In this document: positions 7,938-17,134 of the stretch, piece after piece
Numbering within the stretch: position 1 is the stretch's first letter
How the letters are laid out: every line of letters starts with the position of its first letter
Source: Bradyrhizobium diazoefficiens
GTDB lineage: Bacteria > Pseudomonadota > Alphaproteobacteria > Rhizobiales > Xanthobacteraceae
Direction of reading: 5' to 3'
NCBI RefSeq assembly: GCF_016612535.1
Contig: NZ_JAENXS010000001.1
Coordinates: 62,001-126,000, forward strand
Length of the DNA stretch: 64,000 nt
Notes under the pieces: model-generated
Database searches by the model: none
The model's input: only the letters and a program-made list of their open reading frames with translations
Told to the model about the DNA's origin: nothing
Translations under genes and position numbers: made by a program

Positions 7938-9284
7938 ATGTTTGATTTCATTCTCCACCTGATACAGCGTGACGTAACGCGTGGCGTTGCCGGAACCATT
8001 CTGCTCAAGGTCGGCAGCGGCGGTCTTGCTTTCGCGATGTTTTCGTTGGCGGCACAAACGATGTCGCCCAGCGGCTTCGGCGAATTTGCAACGCTGCTTT
8101 CAGTTGCACAAATCGCATCGGTTGTGGGCCTGGTTGGCCAGGAGCTACTTCTCGTTCGGTTCCTGAACGAGTACCAAGTCAATCAGCAAACCAGCCTCAT
8201 CAAGGGCGTTTTGCTCTCCAGTTTGAGCATCTCATCGGTTGCGATGTCGATCGCGATCTGCGCGATTGCGGCTGTGGCAACCATCAGAGGCGAGTGGTGG
8301 GTCTTGACAGTTATCGTTTGCGCCTTCGCCGCAGTGAACGCCGGATTGATGCTCGGCAGCCAGATTGCCCGATCCGTCGTTAGCATTGTGATGGGGGAAG
8401 GCAACAGGGAGTTTTTCTGGCGTGTTGCTGTAGTCCTGATCCTGCTCGCTATTTTCCTGCGCCACGGGCGGCTCGAGCCGGCCGTGCTGTTTGGCTTGAT
8501 CACCGTTGCGATGGCGCTCGGACTGTTCGTGCAGATCGCTTCAATCGCACGAGCCCTGCCGAACTTGCGAGATGTACCTGCGCAATCGGAAAGATCGCGC
8601 TGGCGGTGGAGCGCGCTTCGTTTCTGGATCGCCTCGATTCTTGAGGCGGCAAACCAGTACTTCGACGTCATACTTGTTTATTGGATGCTGGATTCGGCAA
8701 CCGCCGGGGTCTATTTCGCGGCCTCGCGTTTGGCTAATATCTTTGCGATGTTATCTGCTGCGCTATATACTTTTGGAGCGCGCCGACTACCCTCACTCTA
8801 TTTCAGCAAGGACCATGCGCAGTTTGAACGCACCTTGCATCTCATGGCGGAGGTGACGGCGCTGTGCGTTATGAGCGCTCTTCCTCTTGTCTGTATCGGC
8901 GCTCCCTACCTGCTTCGTTTGTTTGGCGCACATTTCGCCGATCAACAATCGGTATTGGTCGTATTGGCGATCGGGACAGCTGTTCAGGCCGCCGGAGGGC
9001 CCGCTGCCGCAATCCTTCAGTTGACCGGTCACGAGGGCAAATATATTCCCATCGTCGCCGCCAACGTGGTTCTTCGGCTGCTCGGCTTCGTTGTTCTCAT
9101 TCCCTGGATTGGTGTACTCGGTGCCGCCGTTTCGGCAACTATGTCACTCGCGCTGGCGACGATCGCTCTTAACATCCTATGTCGTCGAACAACGGGCGTT
9201 GATCCATCGATCCTCGTGCTGGCCGGTTTCAGATCCTCCAAAATCGTGACCTACTCTGTCCCTACGGCCGAAACGCACGAGTAA
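7938..9284 (+). CDS. Polysaccharide flippase (Wzx/MATE-like oligosaccharide translocase)
   Basis: Integral membrane protein of 448 residues with about 12-14 helices, matching the polysaccharide biosynthesis flippase family (Wzx/RfbX, MVF superfamily). These proteins move undecaprenyl-linked repeat units across the inner membrane. The N-terminus has the amphipathic start followed by GTILLKVGSGGLAFAMFSLA; later helices include GVYFAASRLANIF. It pairs with the polymerase gene on the opposite strand to form the core of a Wzx/Wzy-type export route. The start codon at 7938 has only a weak ribosome site. By eye the gene is less GC-rich than the flanking housekeeping genes. Confidence 0.82.
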   Translation: MFDFILHLIQRDVTRGVAGTILLKVGSGGLAFAMFSLAAQTMSPSGFGEFATLLSVAQIASVVGLVGQELLLVRFLNEYQVNQQTSLIKGVLLSSLSISSVAMSIAICAIAAVATIRGEWWVLTVIVCAFAAVNAGLMLGSQIARSVVSIVMGEGNREFFWRVAVVLILLAIFLRHGRLEPAVLFGLITVAMALGLFVQIASIARALPNLRDVPAQSERSRWRWSALRFWIASILEAANQYFDVILVYWMLDSATAGVYFAASRLANIFAMLSAALYTFGARRLPSLYFSKDHAQFERTLHLMAEVTALCVMSALPLVCIGAPYLLRLFGAHFADQQSVLVVLAIGTAVQAAGGPAAAILQLTGHEGKYIPIVAANVVLRLLGFVVLIPWIGVLGAAVSATMSLALATIALNILCRRTTGVDPSILVLAGFRSSKIVTYSVPTAETHE

Positions 9285-9322
9285 GCGGGATTTGGAGCAC
9301 GTTTCGGCCGGTTGCCCTACTG

Positions 9323-10444
9323 CTAAGGAGCGCCGAGCAACGCCCGCATGACACCTTCGTCAGGTTTTCCGGTCATGTCGTCCAGTAAACCGAACCCTTG
9401 AGCCAATTCCCAATGCGTCCAGCCCCAGCAATGTTCACGAGCATAGGAGGTCACTAACGCGAGCCATCTCAGCCGGCTTTCTCGTGGAGCGCTGGCCTTC
9501 AGTACGCCGAATTCGTTGATGATAAGTGGGCGTGAGAATTTCTGCTGCCAGGCAACGGCGGGATCAAGCCATCGGTCAATCCCGGGCTTTCCACGCCCGA
9601 GATCAAGTGCCCGATCGAGCATATCGAGGGCTGCCGCGGCGCCCTCGTTTTCCAACTCCCGCCGGAGCACTTGAACCCTGGGATCTTGAGCGCCGATCGG
9701 GTAAGGCAATCCTTTGATCCAGTGAAGCGGTTCTTGCGCTTCCCAATGGCCTTGATGTGTAAATACCATCGGATCGTAGAAGTGGATGGCGTACACGACA
9801 TTTTCATCCTGCAACGGACGAAACTCCGGAAGCGAGTCCGCTCTCTGCCAATTGGCCGGGCCGGCAATCAGGGTGGTCTTGGGAAGCAATCTGCGAACGA
9901 AGGTCGCGAGCGCTTCGAACTCCACTTGCCACCTGTCGGCTTTCACATTGGGCTCGTTGAGCAACTCGGCGAACACACGATCGGATGGATATGATCGAAC
10001 AACCTCAGCAAGAACGCTCCACGCGCGTTCCATCTCGCGCAACGACGCGTTCGCATCTTCCTGATGCAGGCGATTGAAGCGCTCGCCGGGATGCAGATCG
10101 ACGGAGACGGAGTAGCCCAAGGATGTGAGCTGCTCCAATGCTCGATTGAGGCGCCAAAGCGTTTGGTCTCTCTGCTCCTGCGAAGCAAACAGAGGCATAA
10201 TCTGCTCGGCAGGCACCGGCAATCGGACGTGGCTCATCCCCGCTTTGCGAAGCCGTCGCAGCAATTCCAAGCTTGGCGGCATAGACTTTGCGCCGTTGAT
10301 CCAGCCGTCGGCATTAAACCCGCGAGACAACGCATCGAGCCTGTCCGCCGGAACCGTATCGGCCAACGATACGCAGATATTCGCGGACACCGGGTGGCCG
10401 TACCAGATCGAGAGGAAAATCGCAGCAACAAGCCATCCTCGCAT
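9323..10444 (-). CDS. Secreted glycoside hydrolase family 5 (cellulase-like)
   Basis: Protein of 373 residues with an N-terminal signal peptide (cleavage near PVSA) and a GH5 TIM barrel. The acid/base Glu is in LLNEPN, the nucleophile Glu is in INEFGV, and the HFYDP and N-terminal HVRLP blocks also match. GH5 enzymes cut beta-1,4-glucans, mannans and related polymers with retention of configuration. In a polysaccharide locus it most likely trims or edits the exported polymer in the periplasm rather than feeding on plant cellulose; that role is inferred. It lies upstream-to-downstream on the minus strand after the chain-length gene, 90 bases away. Confidence 0.85.
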   Translation of the reverse strand: MRGWLVAAIFLSIWYGHPVSANICVSLADTVPADRLDALSRGFNADGWINGAKSMPPSLELLRRLRKAGMSHVRLPVPAEQIMPLFASQEQRDQTLWRLNRALEQLTSLGYSVSVDLHPGERFNRLHQEDANASLREMERAWSVLAEVVRSYPSDRVFAELLNEPNVKADRWQVEFEALATFVRRLLPKTTLIAGPANWQRADSLPEFRPLQDENVVYAIHFYDPMVFTHQGHWEAQEPLHWIKGLPYPIGAQDPRVQVLRRELENEGAAAALDMLDRALDLGRGKPGIDRWLDPAVAWQQKFSRPLIINEFGVLKASAPRESRLRWLALVTSYAREHCWGWTHWELAQGFGLLDDMTGKPDEGVMRALLGAP

Positions 10445-10534
10445 TTGGACACGCCGATCTACCTGAATTGACGATCGCCTTACCGTTACTACAGCGCCAC
10501 CGCGTTTGCCGGTGAAGTCTACAGGATCTAACCG

Positions 10535-12643
10535 TCAGAATGTTGCTTCAGCATAAGAAGCGGGTGAGCTCAACGGCATATAATTGATGATCAGGCCGCT
10601 GGGCACGCCGTCAAACCTGGACAGCGCCGCGGTTGTTCTTTTCATTGCCGCCGAATCAAGCTCGGAGGCGCGAGCGACTAGGATGATCAGATCCGCGTGC
10701 TCGGCCAGCGATATCGCCTCGGGCTGAAAAGCCAGGGACGATGCGTGCAGGATGATGAGATCAAAGTCTGAACGAATGTCGTCCGCAGGTCTGGCAACCG
10801 CCCCTCTCCCCACGCCGAGGAGTTCGTTGACGGACTGAACTGCGGCCGCGGTGGCGCCATCCTGCTCATCGACCGTTGCCACGCCGAATTCGGGCAGAAC
10901 TTGGATCAGGGCGCTTAGTTTGCCTCCGTTCACCGCCGCGCGATTCAACGCCCGTGCGACAGTATTGCCGCCGGCGCTCTTGCCCACCGAGAGCACGAGT
11001 GCGACCTTGCAGCCCGAGCCTGCCACAACATCGATTTTTTCAAGCACGGGACGCAGGTACGGAGCTACGTCTGGTTCATGTGCCGCAGCCATTGGCCTCT
11101 GCCAGATAGCCTTGCCCGAACCCGGCGTCAGGTCTGGGATGCGACTCCACACCGGAAAGTTCGGCAACACTCTGAGCGGTGGTAAGGCATTCGTTGATTT
11201 TTGGACCTTTGGAGGCTCTGCTTGTTCCGGTGCGGCATAGGAAGGAGATATGGCGACATCCGGGTCGTCCGACATGGCCTTCGTCATCGCTACGGCGGCT
11301 GTCGTTATCAACAGCGAGGCTAACGCCCAAGCTGCGAGGAGCAAAGCGAGAGGCGGACGCGTGGGGCGAAGAGGAGGGGTGGCGAGCGAGGCAAGTTTTG
11401 TTTGAGAGGTTTGCAGTGAACGCTGCTCGTTGGTCGATTTGAACCGAGACAAGAACTGCTCATAAATGTTCTTGTTGGCCTCGGCGTCTCGCTGCAACTC
11501 CTGCAGCCTGACTTGCGCCTGACCGTCGACCAGCATTTGCGTCTCGACCGCCTTCAGCTGGTTCTCCAGCGAATTTTGCTGTCCTAGCTGTGCCTCATAT
11601 TCGGACTTGGTGGTATCGATGTTCTTCTTTCGCTCAATCTCGATCTGTCGGTTGAGATCGTTCAGCTGGCTGTACGATATCACGAGGTCTGGGTGGCGAT
11701 CGCCGAACACCGCCTTTTTTTGGGCGATTTGGTCGTTCAGCGCCGAGCGCTGCGCTCGCAACATGCTCAATAGGTCCTGCTTGGCCGGACTGTCCACATT
11801 AGCCTTGAGATCACGTTGCGCCTGCTCGTAACGCGACCTTGCTTCTTCGGTCCGGGCCCTGGCTGTCGAGACCTGCTGGGTGAGATCGGTGACACGCAGT
11901 TGCTGGGTCGTGGACTCCCTACCGGCATTGACGATCTTGTGCTCGAGCCTGAAGGCCGCGACCGCGTCTTCCGAGGCGCGCAGGCGGTCATTCAGCGTCT
12001 TTAGACGATTTTTGAGCCAATCAGCCGCTTCATCGGTGGCCTCTGTTCGCGTGCGGCCCTGGCTTGCGACGAATGCCTCGGCCACGGCGTTGGCGTAGTG
12101 GGCGGCCTTGTCGGGCCGGTCCGAGGTGAATGCAATAGCGATGACGTATGTCAGCCCACGCCGCGATATGTCGAGGCGGCTGCGGAACTTGTCAAGCAGG
12201 CGCGTTGTATCGGTTTGACCGCCCGCAATGTCTTGGTCGTCTGCAATCTTGAGCTGCTCAATCAGCGGCCTCAGAAAGCCGTCTGATTTGGCAATTTCAA
12301 TGAGGCTCTGAAGCGCTGCGGCGTCCTGCCCAATGCCGGGAAGCACGTCTTGATCAGTGGTGACGCGCTGCTCTCTGGGATCTACGACGACCAGTGCAGT
12401 CGCGGCAAATCGGACCGGAAGCACCATCAGGACCACTGTGCCTAGCCCGAATAAAGCGAGACTCAAGAGCAATATGCGTCGGCCATTCTCACGCAGGAAC
12501 GAAAATGCGCCGGAGAGGGTGAGCTGTCCCTTGATGAACGTGTTGTCGGAGCGGCTCGGCTTCGCCATCCCAGCTCGCGGCGCTTCCCAAGAGGCTGCAG
12601 GCCTCATCGGGCTTCGCTGAGATGCACGGCTACCGAACGTCAT
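10535..12643 (-). CDS. GumC/Wzc-like chain-length determinant with degenerate BY-kinase domain
   Basis: Protein of about 702 residues: a cytoplasmic N-terminus, membrane helix near residues 45-70, Wzz domain, a long periplasmic coiled coil to about 400, a second helix near 430-450, and a C-terminal ATPase-like domain. Wzc-type proteins control polymer length and export, and their kinase domain autophosphorylates a tyrosine cluster. Here the P-loop reads GKSAGGNT, with Asn (residue 560) in place of the essential Lys, and the next Walker motif reads DLIILHASS where an Asp is expected. The tail has a single Tyr. Kinase activity is therefore unlikely. ATG 12643 was chosen over TTG 12658. No outer-membrane OPX gene is nearby. 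Confidence 0.85.
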   Translation of the reverse strand: MTFGSRASQRSPMRPAASWEAPRAGMAKPSRSDNTFIKGQLTLSGAFSFLRENGRRILLLSLALFGLGTVVLMVLPVRFAATALVVVDPREQRVTTDQDVLPGIGQDAAALQSLIEIAKSDGFLRPLIEQLKIADDQDIAGGQTDTTRLLDKFRSRLDISRRGLTYVIAIAFTSDRPDKAAHYANAVAEAFVASQGRTRTEATDEAADWLKNRLKTLNDRLRASEDAVAAFRLEHKIVNAGRESTTQQLRVTDLTQQVSTARARTEEARSRYEQAQRDLKANVDSPAKQDLLSMLRAQRSALNDQIAQKKAVFGDRHPDLVISYSQLNDLNRQIEIERKKNIDTTKSEYEAQLGQQNSLENQLKAVETQMLVDGQAQVRLQELQRDAEANKNIYEQFLSRFKSTNEQRSLQTSQTKLASLATPPLRPTRPPLALLLAAWALASLLITTAAVAMTKAMSDDPDVAISPSYAAPEQAEPPKVQKSTNALPPLRVLPNFPVWSRIPDLTPGSGKAIWQRPMAAAHEPDVAPYLRPVLEKIDVVAGSGCKVALVLSVGKSAGGNTVARALNRAAVNGGKLSALIQVLPEFGVATVDEQDGATAAAVQSVNELLGVGRGAVARPADDIRSDFDLIILHASSLAFQPEAISLAEHADLIILVARASELDSAAMKRTTAALSRFDGVPSGLIINYMPLSSPASYAEATF

Positions 12644-12934
12644 GGCTTTTGGACTCAATTCAACCGAGAGTCACTGTTCAGTGGCCCACTGCAGCCTAAG
12701 TATTCATGGTTAACCTACAGTTGACGGCTGTTGCGCCCGGACGGGTAAGGGCCAACGATTCCACCGATGGCGCGGATCGTCGTCTCGCTGCATTGCGCCC
12801 GCTGCATTAACTCCGTTGGAAGCAAGTCGATGTCCGCGCGTTCACCGCATGGTAGGTGATACAGGCATACTCGCGAAGACCTGCGAAGCATGCGTGCTCT
12901 ATTTGAGCCAAGCAATTAAGCCCAGGGGGCAGCA

Positions 12935-14077
12935 ATGAGGTCGTCGACCGCCACTCATATCACAAGCACGAGTACGCCTAAGCGGCGCGTGCTTCTGTTG
13001 CAGACCCAGGCTGAAAACGCCGGCGCACAGGAGATCACAAGGCTTCTTGGAAAGGGTTTAGGCGCCCGCGGTTACGAAATCTTTAACGTGTTCTTTTTTC
13101 GTAAATCGGAGTCTTTCGACGAGCCGCCCAGCACCTTTTATTGCGCCTCCAGCCGACCGGGAACTCCGATCGCCCTGCTACGAATGCTATGGGCCCTCGG
13201 TTCCCACATCAGAAGCGTTAAGCCGGATGCGGTCCTCACCTTTCAACACTTCGGCAATGTGATCGGCGGCGGCGTCAGCCGGCTTGTTTGCCGAGCCCCC
13301 GTTATTGCAAATCAGGTATCGTCCGCGATGTCGATGAGTTGGCCGGTCCGAGCCGCCGACATCGTGATGGGAAGCCTCGGCTTCTTCGATTGCATAACGC
13401 TCAACTCGCGACATATGCAGCGCGAATATACCCGTTATCCCTCCCCCTATCGTGCGCGAATGAAATATGTCCCGCACGGGTTCGAGGACAAATCGCTGGA
13501 CGTGCCAAAGAGGATCGCACGGCAGCGGTTCAAGTTGCCGCTCGATCCTGCGCTGCTTGGCTGCGCGGCAAGATTGCACCCTCACAAGCGGCTTGATGCT
13601 GCCATCCGTCTGCTGGCTCACCAACCGTCTTGGCATCTCGCCCTTGCAGGTCAGGGTGCGGACGAAGAGCGGCTAAGGCTTTTGGCGGATGAATTGAATG
13701 TAGTCGACAGACTCCATTTCATCGGGGAGATTTCCCCGGAGAAGATGGCGAGCTTCCTAGCCTGCCTGGACGTCTTCGTGTTCCCCTCGCAAGCCGAGAC
13801 CTTTGGCCTCGCGGCGGTTGAGGCGGCGAGCGCGGGCCTTCCTTTGGTCGTTAACGATCTAGAAGTCTTACGAGAAGTGTTATCGGTCGAGGGCAGGCCA
13901 GCAGCACTCTTCGTCGACTCGTCGGACGGCGCAAAGCTATTCGAGGCCGTATCCAGAGTTTTAACTGACCAAAGTCTGAGTAGCGAGCTGCGGCAAAATG
14001 CCAAAGGCCTGAGATCTCGATATTCGGTAGAGACGATGATTGAGGAGTATGTGCAAATTCTCAATCAGGCGATCTGA
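12935..14077 (+). CDS. Glycosyltransferase family 4
   Basis: Protein of 380 residues with the GT-B fold of family GT4. The donor-binding C-terminal half shows ARLHPHKR, the glycine loop LAGQGADEERL, and the E-x7-E motif in ETFGLAAVEAAS. It should add a sugar from a nucleotide-sugar donor to a lipid-linked intermediate on the cytoplasmic face of the inner membrane; donor and acceptor are unknown. The ATG at 12935 has CAGGGGG upstream. Its stop overlaps the next gene's ATG as TGATG, so the two are coupled. It is the only glycosyltransferase in the locus, so other enzymes must act in trans. Confidence 0.88.
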   Translation: MRSSTATHITSTSTPKRRVLLLQTQAENAGAQEITRLLGKGLGARGYEIFNVFFFRKSESFDEPPSTFYCASSRPGTPIALLRMLWALGSHIRSVKPDAVLTFQHFGNVIGGGVSRLVCRAPVIANQVSSAMSMSWPVRAADIVMGSLGFFDCITLNSRHMQREYTRYPSPYRARMKYVPHGFEDKSLDVPKRIARQRFKLPLDPALLGCAARLHPHKRLDAAIRLLAHQPSWHLALAGQGADEERLRLLADELNVVDRLHFIGEISPEKMASFLACLDVFVFPSQAETFGLAAVEAASAGLPLVVNDLEVLREVLSVEGRPAALFVDSSDGAKLFEAVSRVLTDQSLSSELRQNAKGLRSRYSVETMIEEYVQILNQAI

Positions 14078-15639
14078 TGCTTGGCTGCCTCAGGAAGATG
14101 GCGCAGATGACGATCGAGTTCCGCTGCGAGAAGGAACATGCCCGGTTCTGGATGAACCGCCGCGCCTTATCCGTCGACGGCCAGGATATCCCCATCCAGA
14201 TCGCCTGGTCTGCAACGACCGAGGCCCGACCATCCGGACTAGAAGCTCTGTTCGAGCTTGAGCGATTGGTGCTACGTAGAGGGAAACGGGGTGGCGCTGA
14301 TAAACTAACTACTATCCCGAAAGGCGCCCTCTGCATCCCAAGTAAAGCCGACGTGGTCGTTGATTTCACCACCGGGCAACGGGAAGCTAACTGCCCGGCC
14401 TCGCTTTATCTGCGGCCGCGCTTCAATGGGGCCGCAGGAGAAAACGCCGCCTTAGCGGCTATCTTGGCAGGTGATCTACCTGTTATCGAAATCGTCAATG
14501 ATCTCGACGGAACAATACTCGATCGCGGTCGTCCCTCTGGAGAAATTGCGGTCGGACTAAGTGGCTCGCTTGAAACCGTCATGGCGCGCACCCTGACAAT
14601 GCTAACGGCAATCCTCAGTGGCGCTCCCAGGATACTGCCTCAGCTGGCTTATCCTGCTGCCAGCAGCGCCGAGCTAAAACCTACCAGCTATGTTCTGCGG
14701 GGCTTGGCCACCTCAATCGCAAAGGAAATATACCGGCTGTGCTGCTACGCGCCTCATTGGCATGTCGGATGGCGTTACAGTACGACCACGAGTGTGTTTC
14801 AGTCCGGGAGTTTGTCGGGACCTGCCTGGAACGTGCTTGGAGATCCGGGACATCGGTTCTACGCGGATCCATTTCCGGTTGAATGGCAAGGACAAACGTT
14901 TGTCTTCTTTGAGGACCTTGACCACCGGGTGGGCAAGGGAATCATTTCTGCAATTGAGTTCGACGGCACGGGCCCAGTTGGAGAGGTCATGCCAGTGCTG
15001 GAAGAGCCATGGCACCTCTCATATCCGTTCCTGATCAAGGACGGCGAGGATTTATGGATGATTCCTGAAAGCTCCGAACATCGAGCGGTCGAGCTCTATC
15101 GATGCGTTCGATTTCCTGACAAATGGGAGCGTTACTGCACGCTGCTGTCCGACTTTGAGCTCTCCGATATCACCATCACGCACCACAACGGGTTGAATTA
15201 TTTATTCGGAGCCTGGCGCGACGGCACCGCCGGTTACTCCGACATGTTATCGATTTTCTATGCCGACAATCTGTTCGGTCCCTGGCTACCCCATGCAAGC
15301 AATCCGGTCTTGATGGACCGCGCAAGCACGAGACCGGCAGGAAATTTCGTAAAAATCGATGGAAAGCTGTGGCGGCCGGTGCAGGATTGTTCAAATGGAT
15401 ATGGTACCGCGCTCGGCCTTGCGGAAATTTTGGAACTATCCCCGACGACGTTCCAGCAAGTCGTTCGGCGGATCATTGGGCCCGGCCTCCTGTGGCCCGG
15501 CAGAAAGCTCCACACCCTCAATCGTTGCGGCAATCTCGAGGTCATCGATGGATCACGGATTCAGCCAAAGAGCTCTCTCCTGCGCAGGCCCATATCTTCT
15601 CCTTCCGGGACCGGAGTGGCGGCGGCAGCGCCGCGATGA
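14077..15639 (+). CDS. GINT1-N-like beta-propeller protein of polysaccharide locus
   Basis: Protein of up to 520 residues. From about residue 225 it matches the N-terminal domain family of plant glucosamine inositolphosphorylceramide transferase (GINT1), a GH43-like five-bladed propeller: repeated blocks RFYADPFPVEWQGQ, FFEDLDHRVGKG, WHLSYPFLIKDG, MIPESSEHRAVELYR and FYADNLFGPW. The first 170 residues resemble the formyltransferase-like N-terminal part found in bacterial relatives (ADVVVDFTTG block). A catalytic role is not established; a glycan-binding or glycosyltransferase function is plausible from context. Translation is coupled to the GT4 gene by TGATG; an ATG at 14107 with AGGAAG upstream is an alternative start. 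Confidence 0.65.
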   Translation: MLGCLRKMAQMTIEFRCEKEHARFWMNRRALSVDGQDIPIQIAWSATTEARPSGLEALFELERLVLRRGKRGGADKLTTIPKGALCIPSKADVVVDFTTGQREANCPASLYLRPRFNGAAGENAALAAILAGDLPVIEIVNDLDGTILDRGRPSGEIAVGLSGSLETVMARTLTMLTAILSGAPRILPQLAYPAASSAELKPTSYVLRGLATSIAKEIYRLCCYAPHWHVGWRYSTTTSVFQSGSLSGPAWNVLGDPGHRFYADPFPVEWQGQTFVFFEDLDHRVGKGIISAIEFDGTGPVGEVMPVLEEPWHLSYPFLIKDGEDLWMIPESSEHRAVELYRCVRFPDKWERYCTLLSDFELSDITITHHNGLNYLFGAWRDGTAGYSDMLSIFYADNLFGPWLPHASNPVLMDRASTRPAGNFVKIDGKLWRPVQDCSNGYGTALGLAEILELSPTTFQQVVRRIIGPGLLWPGRKLHTLNRCGNLEVIDGSRIQPKSSLLRRPISSPSGTGVAAAAPR

Positions 15640-15770
15640 GCGGGGGCGACGAGCGGCTTAACCTCAGAGGTCTCAAATCGCAGCAAGAGCTATCGTTCAA
15701 CTGCGCTCCGCCTCAGAACGTACTTCGCAAAATATGAGGTCGAGCGCGAGTTGACGAGCCGCAAGCTCCA

Positions 15771-16643
15771 TCAGGGACCGAACAGCACCAGCTCCGTGTC
15801 GGTAAGATCACCAAGTTGGGGGCAATGCGGGCCTTTAAAATATTTGCGACCACGTTCGGTATAGGCGCCTCGCACGCCTGTCATCCCGCCGTTGGAATCG
15901 ACGAGCACCAGGAGCTTGCCAAACCTTAACAGCAGCCTCCCGATGCGCCCCGCGCAGGCGGCATATTCGTCGACACTGCGGCAATAGATTAGCCGCATTG
16001 CCGGTGGTGCGATCCTGCCGCGGCGGATGCTCACAGGCTGGAGAATGAACGGGAAGACACCCTGCGGTGTACGGCAGACGACGCTCAGGCAGTGATAGCG
16101 GGCGTGCCGGGTCAGAAGCTCGGTCTCGACCTCGCCGAGGCCCTCGATCTGCTTGGTATGTGGTGCGATCACATCGATCTTGGAGCAGCGCGGCACGCGC
16201 GAGAGCGCCGGCACAGAGATGAACAGTCCTTGGCAGTAGGTCCGAAAGCCCTGCGTCTCGATGATCGGCCAAGTCCAGGGTGCCGGGCTGATGTTGAGAT
16301 AGGTGACCTCCTTGTGGCGCTGGGCGATCTTGGTCAGGAGCGGCGCATAGTTGCGGTAGGCCGGCTCGACATACCAGCTCGAGAGGTTGCACTGGATGGT
16401 GGTCTCCTCGCCGTCCTTCCGCGCGGTGTAGATCAGGAGCAGCACGCCGAACGGCAGGCCCTCATTGTCGAGCATATAGCCGAAGCGCGGATAGCCGTCC
16501 GGCACCGGCCGGAAGGCCTGCCGCCGCAAGCCCTGGATCCAGTAGTCGCGCGAGCGACCCACGAAGCCGCGCGTCAGCAAATCCGCGACCGCATCGACGT
16601 CGGACTCCCTGATTTCGCGGCAACGAACCTTGGTCTGGATCAC
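15771..16643 (-). CDS. GNAT-like acyltransferase
   Basis: Protein of 290 residues that looks like a two-part GNAT-fold acyl-CoA or acyl-carrier acyltransferase: N-terminal block IRESDVDAVADLLTRGF, a central strand pair with YVEPAYRNYAPLL, and PIIETQGFRTY near residue 130. This class is common in alphaproteobacterial polysaccharide and amino acid:carrier-protein loci. It lies 36 bases downstream of the remains of an amino acid:[carrier protein] ligase in the same direction. A role as acceptor of activated aminoacyl groups is possible but unproven. The substrate is not identified, and the partner gene is now broken, so the protein may be losing its job. Confidence 0.6.
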   Translation of the reverse strand: MIQTKVRCREIRESDVDAVADLLTRGFVGRSRDYWIQGLRRQAFRPVPDGYPRFGYMLDNEGLPFGVLLLIYTARKDGEETTIQCNLSSWYVEPAYRNYAPLLTKIAQRHKEVTYLNISPAPWTWPIIETQGFRTYCQGLFISVPALSRVPRCSKIDVIAPHTKQIEGLGEVETELLTRHARYHCLSVVCRTPQGVFPFILQPVSIRRGRIAPPAMRLIYCRSVDEYAACAGRIGRLLLRFGKLLVLVDSNGGMTGVRGAYTERGRKYFKGPHCPQLGDLTDTELVLFGP

Positions 16644-16679
16644 GCTCGTCTTACCCGTGGTAATGGTGGTACTCGCTTT

Positions 16680-17134
16680 TTAGCGCCAGCTTTCGACATG
16701 GGCGTCCGCCGCAATATGCGGCGTGAGCCCGAGGACTTCCTGCGCCTTGCTGGGCCGGGCGAAGGTATCGATACCGTGCGTGGCGAACATGGCGATCGCC
16801 AGGCGGTCCATGCCGAGCGGCTCACCGCAGCGTTGATCTCGCGTTCAGTGCCATGCAGGCCGCAGACGAGCAGGTTCGGAAAGCTCTTGACGTAGCCGGA
16901 CTTTTCCAGCTGGGCCCGGCTCATCACCGGCGGGAAGCGTATCACCTCGGTGCCGGCTTCGCGAGGCCGGGTGATCAGGGCGGCCAGACCCTCCACGACG
17001 TCCTCATAGAGCGCAGTGCGCGCATAGACGCCGTCAGCACCCATGCGATGAAACAAGATATCCCTCAGACGATCGAGCGGATCGACGGTCTGCGGCGCGA
17101 TGTCCGGCGAAGTGGGCAGAACAGCGACGGTCAT
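16680..17134 (-). pseudogene. Amino acid:[carrier protein] ligase, internally deleted and frameshifted
   Basis: The first 104 codons from ATG 17134 match the N-terminus of the class-II synthetase-like amino acid:[carrier protein] ligases (LRDILFHRMGADGVYARTALYE, then RFPPVMSRAQLEKSGY and LLVCGLHGTEREINAAV; shown in pieces). At about 16815-16828 the frame changes, and the other frame reads the true C-terminus: LGMDRLAIAMFATHGID, then VLGLTPHIAADAHVESWR and a TAA at 16680-16682. Family members are about 320 residues; roughly 170 central residues, including most of the active site, are missing. These enzymes load glycine or alanine onto a small carrier protein. No carrier-protein gene is visible nearby. 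The gene is almost certainly dead. Confidence 0.85.
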
